This document shows, one piece after another, positions 23,894 to 31,557 of a stretch of DNA of 64,000 nucleotides. The stretch lies in the NCBI GenBank assembly GCA_000381605.1, contig KB906755.1, positions 930,001 through 994,000 of the forward strand, written 5' to 3'. The position numbers and the translations under genes are program-made. Position 1 is the first letter of the stretch; each line of letters begins with the position of its first letter. The stretch is from Acidobacteriaceae bacterium KBS 89. Its GTDB lineage: Bacteria > Acidobacteriota > Terriglobia > Terriglobales > Acidobacteriaceae. The notes beneath the pieces are model-generated. The model was not told where the DNA came from, made no database searches, and was given only the letters and a program-made list of their open reading frames with translations.

Positions 23894-23975
23894 CTTGGGA
23901 AAGTGCCTTCGTTACTAGGGTTTTGAGAAAATAACACGCGGAAGCGCATGGTGCAAATGTGATAACTTCGAAAAG

Positions 23976-24179
23976 TTACGACCTGGCATGTTCCGCGTGT
24001 TGATCCGCAATCCACTTCATTAGCCGGTGGCGCGATACCCTCCACACACTGCCTATTTTCATAGCTGGGATGGTGCCGCATTGGGCCATCCTATAAACCT
24101 GCGCCATACTGCAATTCAAAATTACCGCCGCTCCGCTCAATTTGAGCAGGTCGTCGTTCGCGACGTTTTGAGTGTTCAT
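23976..24179 (-). CDS. Excisionase/AlpA-type DNA-binding protein
   Basis: A 67-aa protein with a MerR-like helix-turn-helix of the excisionase family: LKLSGAAVILNCSMAQVYRM, then GTIPAMKIGSVWRVSRHRLM. Such proteins direct integrase towards excision and, as AlpA in phage satellites, can also switch on element genes. It is divergent from the integrase with a 177-bp shared control region and heads the long minus-strand gene run, so it may be the master regulator. Confidence 0.85.
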   Translation of the reverse strand: MNTQNVANDDLLKLSGAAVILNCSMAQVYRMAQCGTIPAMKIGSVWRVSRHRLMKWIADQHAEHARS

Positions 24180-24251
24180 CGTGTCTTTTCCTATATTTTT
24201 TTTTGGTGTTGCAACTCATCGCGCGCGTTGACTTGACACTGCTATGAACTG

Positions 24252-24275
24252 ATACCCCCTGATAGTAGGTGGTAT
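24252..24275. promoter_or_regulatory. Operator-like inverted repeat between xis and int
   Basis: ATACCCCCT and AGGTGGTAT are inverted copies matching at 8 of 9 positions across a 6-nt spacer. The site sits in the intergenic region from which excisionase-like and integrase genes diverge, where a repressor or AlpA would be expected to bind. Confidence 0.5.
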
Positions 24276-24356
24276 GGTGTGACCGTTGTTTGTGTTTGTT
24301 CAACCAACGAAAGATTTTTCTTACGTAAAATTTGATTTGCAAAAAAGGGGAACACG

Positions 24357-25559
24357 ATGGCGAAACGCGGCGATCACGAAGGAACAATCTGGAAGTTGAA
24401 AGACGGCAGCGGATTCAAGGGTAGCGTTCGACTCGGGACAAATGCCGATGGAACGCCGATCCGCAAGTATGTCCAACGGCAGCGGCGGGACGACGTGGTG
24501 AAGGAGATTCAAAACCTAAAACGAAAGTACGGGATCGGCTTGGACATGGCGACAAATGGCACGGTCCAGCAGTTCATGGAGCAATGGTTGGATGTTCACG
24601 TCAAGCCTCCAAATAAGAGCGCGGGTACTTATCGCCTGTACGAACAGAAGGTGCGGCTTTATATCGTTCCAGTGTTGGGCAAGATCAAGCTCGACAAGTT
24701 GAATGGACTGGACGTGCAAAAGTGCCTCAACCACGCCCTCAAGACTGGCCTCAGTCCATCCAGCGTCAAACTGCTCAATAAGGTTATGAAGACTGCGTTT
24801 ACCACCGCCGGTAAATGGCGACTGATGGAGCGCAATCCCGCTAAGGATGCCACACCACCGAAAGGCAAAAAGTTTGTCGCCGGGTTTCTGACCGTGGAAC
24901 AGGCGGAACTCCTCTTGAAGTTTGCCAAGGGACACCGCTACGAAGCCATGATTGTCGTCGCTGTAATGATGGGACTGCGGCTGGGGGAGGTCACCGGGTT
25001 GCGCTGGTCCAGCATCGAATTTATCAAGCGCGAGATGCACGTAAGCGAAACACTCCAGTGGCTACCGGGCAAGGGTATGGTGGCCAGCGATGTCAAGACG
25101 GAACAGTCGGACCGCATCATCCCAATTCCGCAGATGGTCATCGACGCCTTGGTTGAGCGCCGGAAGATTCAGGAACAGGAAAAGCGGGACGGTGGCGCGA
25201 AGTGGGAGAACGCCGAGGATTTCATCTTTACATCGCGCCGAGGTAGCCCGGTTTTGGCGTGGAAGCCGGGGAAGGTACTTGACGACCTTCTGACCCAAGC
25301 CGGACTGCCGCAGATTCGGTTCCACGACCTGCGCCACACTACGGCGAGCCTACTATTGGAACAGGGTATTCCGATGAAGATGGTGCAGGCGATTCTCGGC
25401 CACTCTAACTTTCACATCACGATGGACCTTTATAGCCACCTGATGCCGAACGCGTTGCGCCGGGTGGCCGATTCGATGAACGACCTTTTCGCCCCGAAGA
25501 TGGCGGAATCGGTGGTTGCACCAGTGGTTGCTCCCAGTCGACGCGGAACCATTCAATAA
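24357..25559 (+). CDS. int: Tyrosine recombinase (phage integrase)
   Basis: A 400-aa integrase with an N-terminal arm-binding region (GSVRLGTNADGTPIRKYV), a SAM-like core-binding domain (about 65-150) and a C-terminal catalytic domain. The catalytic set is complete: Arg208 in LRLGEVTGLRW, His323 and Arg326 in HDLRHT, His349 in LGHSN and Tyr359 in DLYSH. It should recombine the element at the repeats 15528-15539 and 25618-25629. AAAAGGGGA precedes the ATG. It is the rightmost gene of the element and runs towards the kinase gene, so it may read through into it. Confidence 0.95.
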   Translation: MAKRGDHEGTIWKLKDGSGFKGSVRLGTNADGTPIRKYVQRQRRDDVVKEIQNLKRKYGIGLDMATNGTVQQFMEQWLDVHVKPPNKSAGTYRLYEQKVRLYIVPVLGKIKLDKLNGLDVQKCLNHALKTGLSPSSVKLLNKVMKTAFTTAGKWRLMERNPAKDATPPKGKKFVAGFLTVEQAELLLKFAKGHRYEAMIVVAVMMGLRLGEVTGLRWSSIEFIKREMHVSETLQWLPGKGMVASDVKTEQSDRIIPIPQMVIDALVERRKIQEQEKRDGGAKWENAEDFIFTSRRGSPVLAWKPGKVLDDLLTQAGLPQIRFHDLRHTTASLLLEQGIPMKMVQAILGHSNFHITMDLYSHLMPNALRRVADSMNDLFAPKMAESVVAPVVAPSRRGTIQ

Positions 25560-25603
25560 CCCTTCAACCCTTTTGTATTATTAGAATTAGCAGGAAGGGC
25601 CAA

Positions 25604-28600
25604 ATGGGACATTCAAATACCTTCCGTAATCGAATGATTCATCGCGACCGGCTACGCAGGTTGCTCCTGGCTGTCCTTGCGGGCATCTGTTGCGTGAACG
25701 CGGCTCACGCTTTGGACCCCGCCCGCGCAATGTCGCAATACATTCACGATAAGTGGGGGGTCGAGCGAGGATTCTTAGGCGGAGCGGTCTACGCGATCTG
25801 CCAATCCGCGGATGGCTACCTTTGGATTGGCACCGAAAGGGGGCTGGTACGTTTCGACGGTTTCAATTTCACTCTGATTCAACGACCGATACCCGATTCG
25901 CGACCCATCGGTCCTGTGCGCGAACTCGTATCAGATGGGGAGGGAAACCTGTGGATCCTCCTTGATGGTCCACATTTGCTCCGTTATCGCGAAGGAAGAT
26001 TCGAGGATGCCTATGCCCGTTTCGGTATGCAGGACCTCGCCTTCACCGCGATGGCGCTCGATACGAAGGGTGGTCTTCTACTCTCAGGGCTCGGCCATCC
26101 TACACTCGGTTACCGCGATGGAAAGTTTCAGACGATTGCTCCTGTAGAAGAAGTTCCTGGTACCGTGATTTCAATTGCCGAGACGCGCGACGGCAGAGTT
26201 TGGATGGGCACACGAGACGATGGGCTCTTACGCATCGACCAGGAGCACGTCTCAAATGTGTCGAAAGAGTTGGCCAACTCAAAGGTGAACTCCTTGCTCC
26301 CGGCCAATAGTGGAGGTTTATGGATCGGAACAGATGCCGGAATAAAGTTTTGGGACGTAAACGGGCTCGACGATAAAACCTCGCTATCCTCAATCGATCA
26401 ACTTCAAATTTTGGCGATGATCAAGGACTCCATTGGGAACGTGTGGGTTGGAACCAGCCAGGGCCTCTTCAGGATCACTCCTGACGGCGCCATTTCGCCT
26501 GATCGCGATTCCGACGGTGAGATTAGAACCATCTTTGAGGACCGTGACGGGGATATCTGGGTTGGGGGACAACGGGGCATCGAGAGATTGCGGGATGGAA
26601 TGTTCACAACGTATTCGACGGCCCAGGGCCTCCCCTCGGAAAACAACGGTCCCGTTTACGTTGACCTCGAAGGCCGAACTTGGTTTGCACCTCTCTCAGG
26701 AGGTCTCTATTGGTTGAAGGGAGGACGCGTTGGACGCATCACGATTGCCGGCCTGGATACCGACATCGTTTATTCCATCAGCGGCGGTGACGGTGAAGTC
26801 TGGGTCGGCAGACAGCGCGGTGGCCTGACGATGTTGACCAATAGTGGCGATTCCTTCGCCGCACGGACCTACACTCAGGCAGACGGCTTGGCACAAAACA
26901 GCGTCTATTCGGTCCATCGAAATCGAGATGGAACGGTGTGGGCGGGGACGGTTGACGCGGGCGTCAGCAAACTGACAGGCGGTAAATTCACAAATTATTC
27001 TGTAGCCGATGGACTGGCATCGAATTCAGTGAACTCGATCCTCGAGGGTCACGACGGGGCTATGTGGTTCGCTACTCCGAGCGGCCTTTCCTCATTCGCC
27101 GATGGGCACTGGGTGAATCGCTCCGCTTCGAATGGTCTGCCATCATCAGACGTACGATTAATCTTTGAAGATTCGAAGCAGGTACTCTGGATCGCAACCT
27201 CCGGCGGCCTTGCGTTCCTTCGATCTGGCCGTGTCGAAGTGCCGCATAAACTGCCAGAGTCGCTTCACGAGGAGATATTCGGAATAGCCGAAGACAAAAG
27301 AGCCTTTCTATGGTTCGCTACCTCGGACCATGTCCTCAAGGTGGATCGTGATGGCTTGTTGATGGGAACGCTCGATCATTCGGATCTTCAGAGCTATGGA
27401 ATCACAGACGGCCTGCAAGCCGTCGGAGGAGTAAGGCGCGATCGCTCGGTAGTAGCAGACGCCCTCGGCCGAGTGTGGATCTCCCTCAACCGCGGACTGT
27501 CCGTGGCCGGCCCGGAACCCATCTCCAGCGACTCTGCTCCGATTGTGGCTCGAATTGAATCGGTAACGGCCGGGGGAGAGCAAGTAAATATAAAGGCCCC
27601 GCTGAAGTTCTCCGGTAATCAGAACATCAACTTCAACTACGCGAGCACCAGCCTTTCGATGCCGGAGCGCGTCAGGTTTCGCTATAAACTGGACAATTAC
27701 GATCCGGGATGGAGCGAAATTGTCGCGTCGCGACAGGTTAACTACAGCCATCTGGGCCCGGGTTCGTACCTCTTTCGCATCGTCGCATCCAACCGCGAAG
27801 GTTTATGGAATGGTCCGGAGACTACGATCCCCTTTGTTGTCGAGCCGGCCTTCTGGCAGACTTGGTGGTTTCGAGCTTCGTGTTTGGCCCTGTTCGCCAT
27901 GATGATCGTGGCGCTCCATCGTCTCCGCACCTACCAGTTGACGCGACAGTTGAACATTCGTTTTCAGGAGCGGCTCGCGGAGCGAACACGTATCGCGCAG
28001 GAACTGCATGACACTCTCTTACAGGGTTTTGTCAGCGCCTCAATGCAACTTGATGTTGCAGAGGATCAATTGCCAGACGATTCACCCACCAAGCCTTTGT
28101 TGAAACGTATTTTGCAGTTGATGGCTAGGGTTACGGAGGAAGGCAGGAACGCGCTCCGCGGTTTGCGAAGTGAAGATGACGACAGCCGCGACCTCGAGCT
28201 GGCATTTTCGCGGGTGCGACAAGAGCTTGCCGTTGACGAAAAGATTGGCTATCGTGTCATCACTCACAGCACCACTCGCCCTTTGCGGCCAGTGATCCGC
28301 AACGAGGTGTACCGCATCGGCCGTGAGGCTCTCGCGAATGCGTTTTTGCATTCGCGCGCGAACACCGTAGAGGTGGAAGTGGAATATGCAAGCCGGTATC
28401 TTCGTATCATGGTCCGAGACGATGGTTGTGGAATCGATCCTCACGTACTGGATGCAGGGCGTCAAGGACACTGGGGCTTACCAGGCATGCGCGAGCGTTC
28501 TGAGGGCATTGGCGCCAGTCTCAGGCTTCTAAGCCGGATCGGCGCCGGCACTGAGGTCGAGCTCACTGTGCCCAGCGCGATCGCATTTGAAAACCAATCT

Positions 28601-28690
28601 CGTGGTCCGGTATCGCAGTGGCTTACCTGGCTCAATCGGGAGAAGTTCGAGCCACAATCGGACGGAAAAAGAAAACGAGGACACAAATGA
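25604..28690 (+). CDS. Propeller-type sensor histidine kinase
   Basis: A 1028-aa hybrid-architecture membrane kinase. A signal sequence lies near residues 18-37, followed by about 14 beta-propeller repeats of the Reg_prop type (WIGTERGLVRF, VWMGTRDDGLLRI, VWAGTVDAGVSKL), a Y_Y_Y domain (about 680-745), one membrane helix (about 755-775), a HisKA_3 dimerisation domain with ERTRIAQELHDTLLQG and a HATPase_c (NEVYRIGREALANAF). It senses a periplasmic ligand, often a glycan, and phosphorylates the NarL-type partner next door. The ATG at 25604 has AGGAAGGG upstream, which comes from the mobile element side; the ATG at 25634 is the probable original start. Confidence 0.9.
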   Translation: MGHSNTFRNRMIHRDRLRRLLLAVLAGICCVNAAHALDPARAMSQYIHDKWGVERGFLGGAVYAICQSADGYLWIGTERGLVRFDGFNFTLIQRPIPDSRPIGPVRELVSDGEGNLWILLDGPHLLRYREGRFEDAYARFGMQDLAFTAMALDTKGGLLLSGLGHPTLGYRDGKFQTIAPVEEVPGTVISIAETRDGRVWMGTRDDGLLRIDQEHVSNVSKELANSKVNSLLPANSGGLWIGTDAGIKFWDVNGLDDKTSLSSIDQLQILAMIKDSIGNVWVGTSQGLFRITPDGAISPDRDSDGEIRTIFEDRDGDIWVGGQRGIERLRDGMFTTYSTAQGLPSENNGPVYVDLEGRTWFAPLSGGLYWLKGGRVGRITIAGLDTDIVYSISGGDGEVWVGRQRGGLTMLTNSGDSFAARTYTQADGLAQNSVYSVHRNRDGTVWAGTVDAGVSKLTGGKFTNYSVADGLASNSVNSILEGHDGAMWFATPSGLSSFADGHWVNRSASNGLPSSDVRLIFEDSKQVLWIATSGGLAFLRSGRVEVPHKLPESLHEEIFGIAEDKRAFLWFATSDHVLKVDRDGLLMGTLDHSDLQSYGITDGLQAVGGVRRDRSVVADALGRVWISLNRGLSVAGPEPISSDSAPIVARIESVTAGGEQVNIKAPLKFSGNQNINFNYASTSLSMPERVRFRYKLDNYDPGWSEIVASRQVNYSHLGPGSYLFRIVASNREGLWNGPETTIPFVVEPAFWQTWWFRASCLALFAMMIVALHRLRTYQLTRQLNIRFQERLAERTRIAQELHDTLLQGFVSASMQLDVAEDQLPDDSPTKPLLKRILQLMARVTEEGRNALRGLRSEDDDSRDLELAFSRVRQELAVDEKIGYRVITHSTTRPLRPVIRNEVYRIGREALANAFLHSRANTVEVEVEYASRYLRIMVRDDGCGIDPHVLDAGRQGHWGLPGMRERSEGIGASLRLLSRIGAGTEVELTVPSAIAFENQSRGPVSQWLTWLNREKFEPQSDGKRKRGHK
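25611..25629 (+). repeat. Right attachment-site candidate (attR)
   Basis: It matches 15521-15539 at 17 of 19 positions, including the perfect 12-bp core TACCTTCCGTAA at 25618-25629. It lies 52 bp after the integrase stop, and the original kinase ATG follows the core by 4 nt. Confidence 0.7.
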
Positions 28691-29316
28691 AAGAGGCCAC
28701 GCCAATTCGAATCTTCTCCATCGACGACCACCCGCTGATGCGCGAAGGGATCGCAGCCATCATTAAGAATGAACCGGACATGCTGCTGGTGGCCGAGGCA
28801 GCGAACGGACACGACGCCATCCAGGGCTTCCGCCAACATCGTCCGGACGTTACGCTCATGGACCTCAGACTGCCCGACATCAGCGGCATCGACGCACTGG
28901 TCGCCATTCGCACCGAGTTCGCAGATGCCCGCATCATTATGCTCACAACCTTCGAAGGAGATGTAGAGATCCGTCGCGCACTCGAGGCAGGCGCTGTGGG
29001 CTACATGCTCAAGACCATGCCCCGCCGACAGCTTGTGGAGATGATTCGCGGTGTCCATGCAGGAAAGAAAAATATTCCCCCGGAAATCGCGGCCCATCTC
29101 GCCGAGCATCTCGGAGAAGAATCATTGAGCAAGCGTGAAGTGGATGTTCTGCAGAAGATTGCCGGAGGAAATCGAAATGGCGACATAGCGGCCCTCCTCT
29201 TCATCTCCGAAGAAACCGTCAAAGGACATGTTAAGCACATCATGGAAAAGCTCGGAGCAAGCGACCGCACCGAAGCGGTCGCCATCGGTATACGCCGCGG
29301 AATAATTCACCTATAA
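28687..29316 (+). CDS. NarL/FixJ-type response regulator
   Basis: A 209-aa protein. The receiver domain (residues 1-120) has the acidic pair in FSIDDHP, the phospho-acceptor Asp in VTLMDLRLPDISG and the Thr/Lys switch (MLTTFEG, LKTM). A LuxR-type helix-turn-helix follows (LSKREVDVLQKIAGGN and ISEETVKGHVKHIMEKLGA). Its ATG overlaps the kinase stop by 4 bp, so the pair is translationally coupled and should be a cognate system. Confidence 0.93.
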   Translation: MKEATPIRIFSIDDHPLMREGIAAIIKNEPDMLLVAEAANGHDAIQGFRQHRPDVTLMDLRLPDISGIDALVAIRTEFADARIIMLTTFEGDVEIRRALEAGAVGYMLKTMPRRQLVEMIRGVHAGKKNIPPEIAAHLAEHLGEESLSKREVDVLQKIAGGNRNGDIAALLFISEETVKGHVKHIMEKLGASDRTEAVAIGIRRGIIHL

Positions 29317-29453
29317 AATTCTGAGCCACCTCTCCCATAAGGTGCCCTCCGCGACGAAATGTGAAGAAAAACCACTCTTTCTAGGGGTCCCTTCCCGAGC
29401 CGCAAAAGCTATTCTCGTTGCCGGTACGTTGTTCGCGCCCGAGGAGGCTCCGG

Positions 29454-29864
29454 CTGCAAAAGCTCTTCTCTACCTTCCCGGAAGGATGGCCTGGCGTCGG
29501 CCTCGTCCTTATGCGTCTGACGGTAGCAGTCAGCGCAATCGACAAGGGGGCCAACACCCTCATAGGATCGCGTGCGCACATATCCGGCTGCGCAATGGGA
29601 TCACTTGAAATCCTCATTGGGACGGCGCTTATGATCGGCTTCCTGACCCCAATTGCAGGTGTCTGCGCCTCACTCGGCAACCTGGCGAACAGTGTTTCGT
29701 CCCTTATATCCGGTGGAACCACGAATGCCATCATCGCCATCTATCTGGTCGTGATATGCATAGCAATCACTTTGCTTGGTCCAGGCGCATTTTCTCTTGA
29801 TGCTCGCCTGTTTGGACGCCGTGAAATCATCATTCCCGGGCGCCCTCGGCCCCCGAATCAATGA
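29454..29864 (+). CDS. DoxX-like small membrane protein (probable CTG start)
   Basis: About 136 residues with four membrane helices (GVGLVLMRLTVAVSA, LEILIGTALMIGFLTP, AIIAIYLVVICIAITLL among them). Members in this phylum typically open LQKLFSTFPEGWPG, as here. That opening is preceded by GAGGAGG 6 nt before a CTG at 29454, while an in-frame TTG at 29418 has no such site. No in-frame ATG fits. Function unknown; DoxX proteins are often linked to redox or detoxification. Confidence 0.65.
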   Translation: MQKLFSTFPEGWPGVGLVLMRLTVAVSAIDKGANTLIGSRAHISGCAMGSLEILIGTALMIGFLTPIAGVCASLGNLANSVSSLISGGTTNAIIAIYLVVICIAITLLGPGAFSLDARLFGRREIIIPGRPRPPNQ

Positions 29865-29897
29865 CAAAACTCCTGTGCTTACCTCGTCATGACTCAA

Positions 29898-30806
29898 TCA
29901 TCCAGCAAGTCGGCATTTGGCGTCCCGTTGAATCACTGTCAAACTGACATCGTCGCAGAGCGGACTGCCGTTCGCGAAGTCCTGCAACGTCGCGAGAAGC
30001 CTCATTAGCGTAGCCTGAGCGGACGGCGACTCGGCGTGCCGCAATGCCGCCAGTATCCTATCCACCCCAAACTCCTCCTCTGCAGCGTTGCGGCATTCAA
30101 GTACACCATCGGAGTATGCGACAAGCGTGTCTCCCGGTTCGAGAATTAGTTCGCCCAACTCGAACTCCGCACCTTCGATCGCACCCAACAGCGGGCCGCC
30201 CTTCTCAAGAAGCTCTGTCCGTCCATCCGCACGAAGCAGGATTGGCGGGAAATGGCCTGCATTGCAGTAGGTCAGCTCTCCAGCATTGCAGCCAATCCGC
30301 GCAAGAAATGCCGTGGCGAACGGCGCAACCGGCCGCAGATAGCAGAGGTGCCGGTTGATCTCCGAGGCGATCCTTGCCGGGTCAGAATAAGGACGTCCGT
30401 AGCGTTGCAAAAGTCCCGCCAGATTCGTGAACCACATTCCAGCCGCAACACCTTTACCGGCAATGTCTCCATGCGCCATAAGAACCTTGGAGCCACTCTT
30501 CAGGAACGTCGTGAAATCTCCGGACAGAAAGCGCGCCGCGAATACCTCGCTTGCGAACTGTAAACTTCCGTGGCGAAACTCACGCGGGCCGCTGAGTTTG
30601 CGCTGAATCTGGGCAGCCTCGAACAGTTGCGAATGGAGATCAAGCTTCTCTCGCCGAAGTGAGTCCACCTCATCCCGCAGTGGCGCAATCGATGGCGGTG
30701 CCAGCATCGACGCCACGAACGAGGATTGGGACATGCCGTAATTTCGTCCCCTGCCGTTGGTCCGGAATCTGCCTACACTTCCAGCTAATACTCTCGTGTC
30801 GCTCAT
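29898..30806 (-). CDS. SpoIIE/RsbU-type PP2C phosphatase
   Basis: About 302 residues. A short coiled coil (about 45-75, LRREKLDLHSQLFEAAQIQR) leads into a PP2C-like phosphatase domain with LSGDFTTF, MAHGDIAGKGVAAGMW, YCNAGHFPP, LVAYSDGVLE and CDDVSLTVI carrying the metal-binding aspartates. Such enzymes dephosphorylate anti-anti-sigma factors. The ATG at 30806 has GGAG 6 nt upstream; the frame is open to 30995 but overlaps the response regulator. It is the last gene of a kinase-regulator-phosphatase operon. Confidence 0.85.
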   Translation of the reverse strand: MSDTRVLAGSVGRFRTNGRGRNYGMSQSSFVASMLAPPSIAPLRDEVDSLRREKLDLHSQLFEAAQIQRKLSGPREFRHGSLQFASEVFAARFLSGDFTTFLKSGSKVLMAHGDIAGKGVAAGMWFTNLAGLLQRYGRPYSDPARIASEINRHLCYLRPVAPFATAFLARIGCNAGELTYCNAGHFPPILLRADGRTELLEKGGPLLGAIEGAEFELGELILEPGDTLVAYSDGVLECRNAAEEEFGVDRILAALRHAESPSAQATLMRLLATLQDFANGSPLCDDVSLTVIQRDAKCRLAG

Positions 30807-30834
30807 AACCACTCCATAGATTTTGATCGTTGCT

Positions 30835-31557
30835 TTAGCCGACGAACCGGTATCCCGTTCCATGCACCGTAAGGAAGTACTGTGGTTGTTCGGGGTCGGG
30901 TTCAAGTTTTTGGCGCAAACGTACCAGGTGCGTATCGACCGTCCGCGTCGTTGGGTAATTCTCGTATCCCCAAACCTCTTCCAGAAGACGATCACGGCTC
31001 AGCGTCTCGCCAGAATGACAGATGAAATACTTCAGCAGTTCGAACTCTTTGGACGAAACCTCAAGAGCCTTGCCTGACCTGAGCACACGATGACGGCGCA
31101 GATCCACTTGCACGTTACCGAAGGAGTGTTGATCCTGATGTTTGGGAACGACTGCCGTGCGTCGAAGTACCGCCTTCACTCGCGCCAGCAGTTCACGGAT
31201 TGAGAACGGTTTGGTTACATAGTCGTCCGCGCCGAGCTCGAGGCCCACCACTTTGTCCAGCTCCTGGCCGCGCGCAGTCAGCATGATGATCGGGATGGAA
31301 TCACGTTGAGCGCGCAACTGCTTGCATACCTCCAGTCCGCTCATCTTGGGCATCATGACATCCAGTATCACAAGATCGGGAGACTCCTCCAGCGCTCGCC
31401 GAAGGCCTTCAATCCCATCGCCCGCTGTAATCACCTCGTACCCTTCAAACTCGAAGTTGTCTCGAAGTCCCGCCACCATATTGGGCTCGTCTTCAACGAC
31501 AAGAATTCTCGCGGGCCTCTGAACTTCAGCTACCTTCGCCTTCACTTGCTGTCTCAT
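30835..31557 (-). CDS. OmpR/PhoB-type response regulator
   Basis: A 240-aa protein. The receiver has VVEDEPN, the phospho-acceptor Asp in LVILDVMMPKMSG and the Lys in DDYVTKPFS. The winged-helix output domain has SSKEFELLKYFICHSGETLS, VWGYENYPTTRTVDTHLVRL and the terminal GTGYRFVG. Its start overlaps the end of the sensor kinase gene by 4 bp, so they form one unit, and the phosphatase gene follows at 28 bp. Confidence 0.94.
   Translation of the reverse strand: MRQQVKAKVAEVQRPARILVVEDEPNMVAGLRDNFEFEGYEVITAGDGIEGLRRALEESPDLVILDVMMPKMSGLEVCKQLRAQRDSIPIIMLTARGQELDKVVGLELGADDYVTKPFSIRELLARVKAVLRRTAVVPKHQDQHSFGNVQVDLRRHRVLRSGKALEVSSKEFELLKYFICHSGETLSRDRLLEEVWGYENYPTTRTVDTHLVRLRQKLEPDPEQPQYFLTVHGTGYRFVG

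Larger units (their letters stand above)
15528..25629. mobile_element. Integrated capsid-bearing phage satellite-like element
   Basis: About 10.1 kb bounded by a 12-bp perfect (19-bp imperfect) direct repeat, with a tyrosine integrase 59 bp inside the right end. It carries an excisionase-like gene divergent from int, a replication-type winged-helix gene, iterons, a PriCT-like gene, an HK97 capsid gene, a prohead protease gene and a left arm of small unknown genes. Portal, terminase, head-tail joining, tail and lysis genes are all absent. Compared with the flanks it is gene-dense with short genes and mixed composition. A decayed prophage is the alternative, but the surviving structural genes and intact int/xis argue for a compact functional element. 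Confidence 0.75.

Noticed and set aside
15528..25629. Ordinary complete prophage
   Set aside because: No portal, terminase, tail, tape-measure, lysin or holin could be found in any frame, and 10 kb is too small for a tailed phage.
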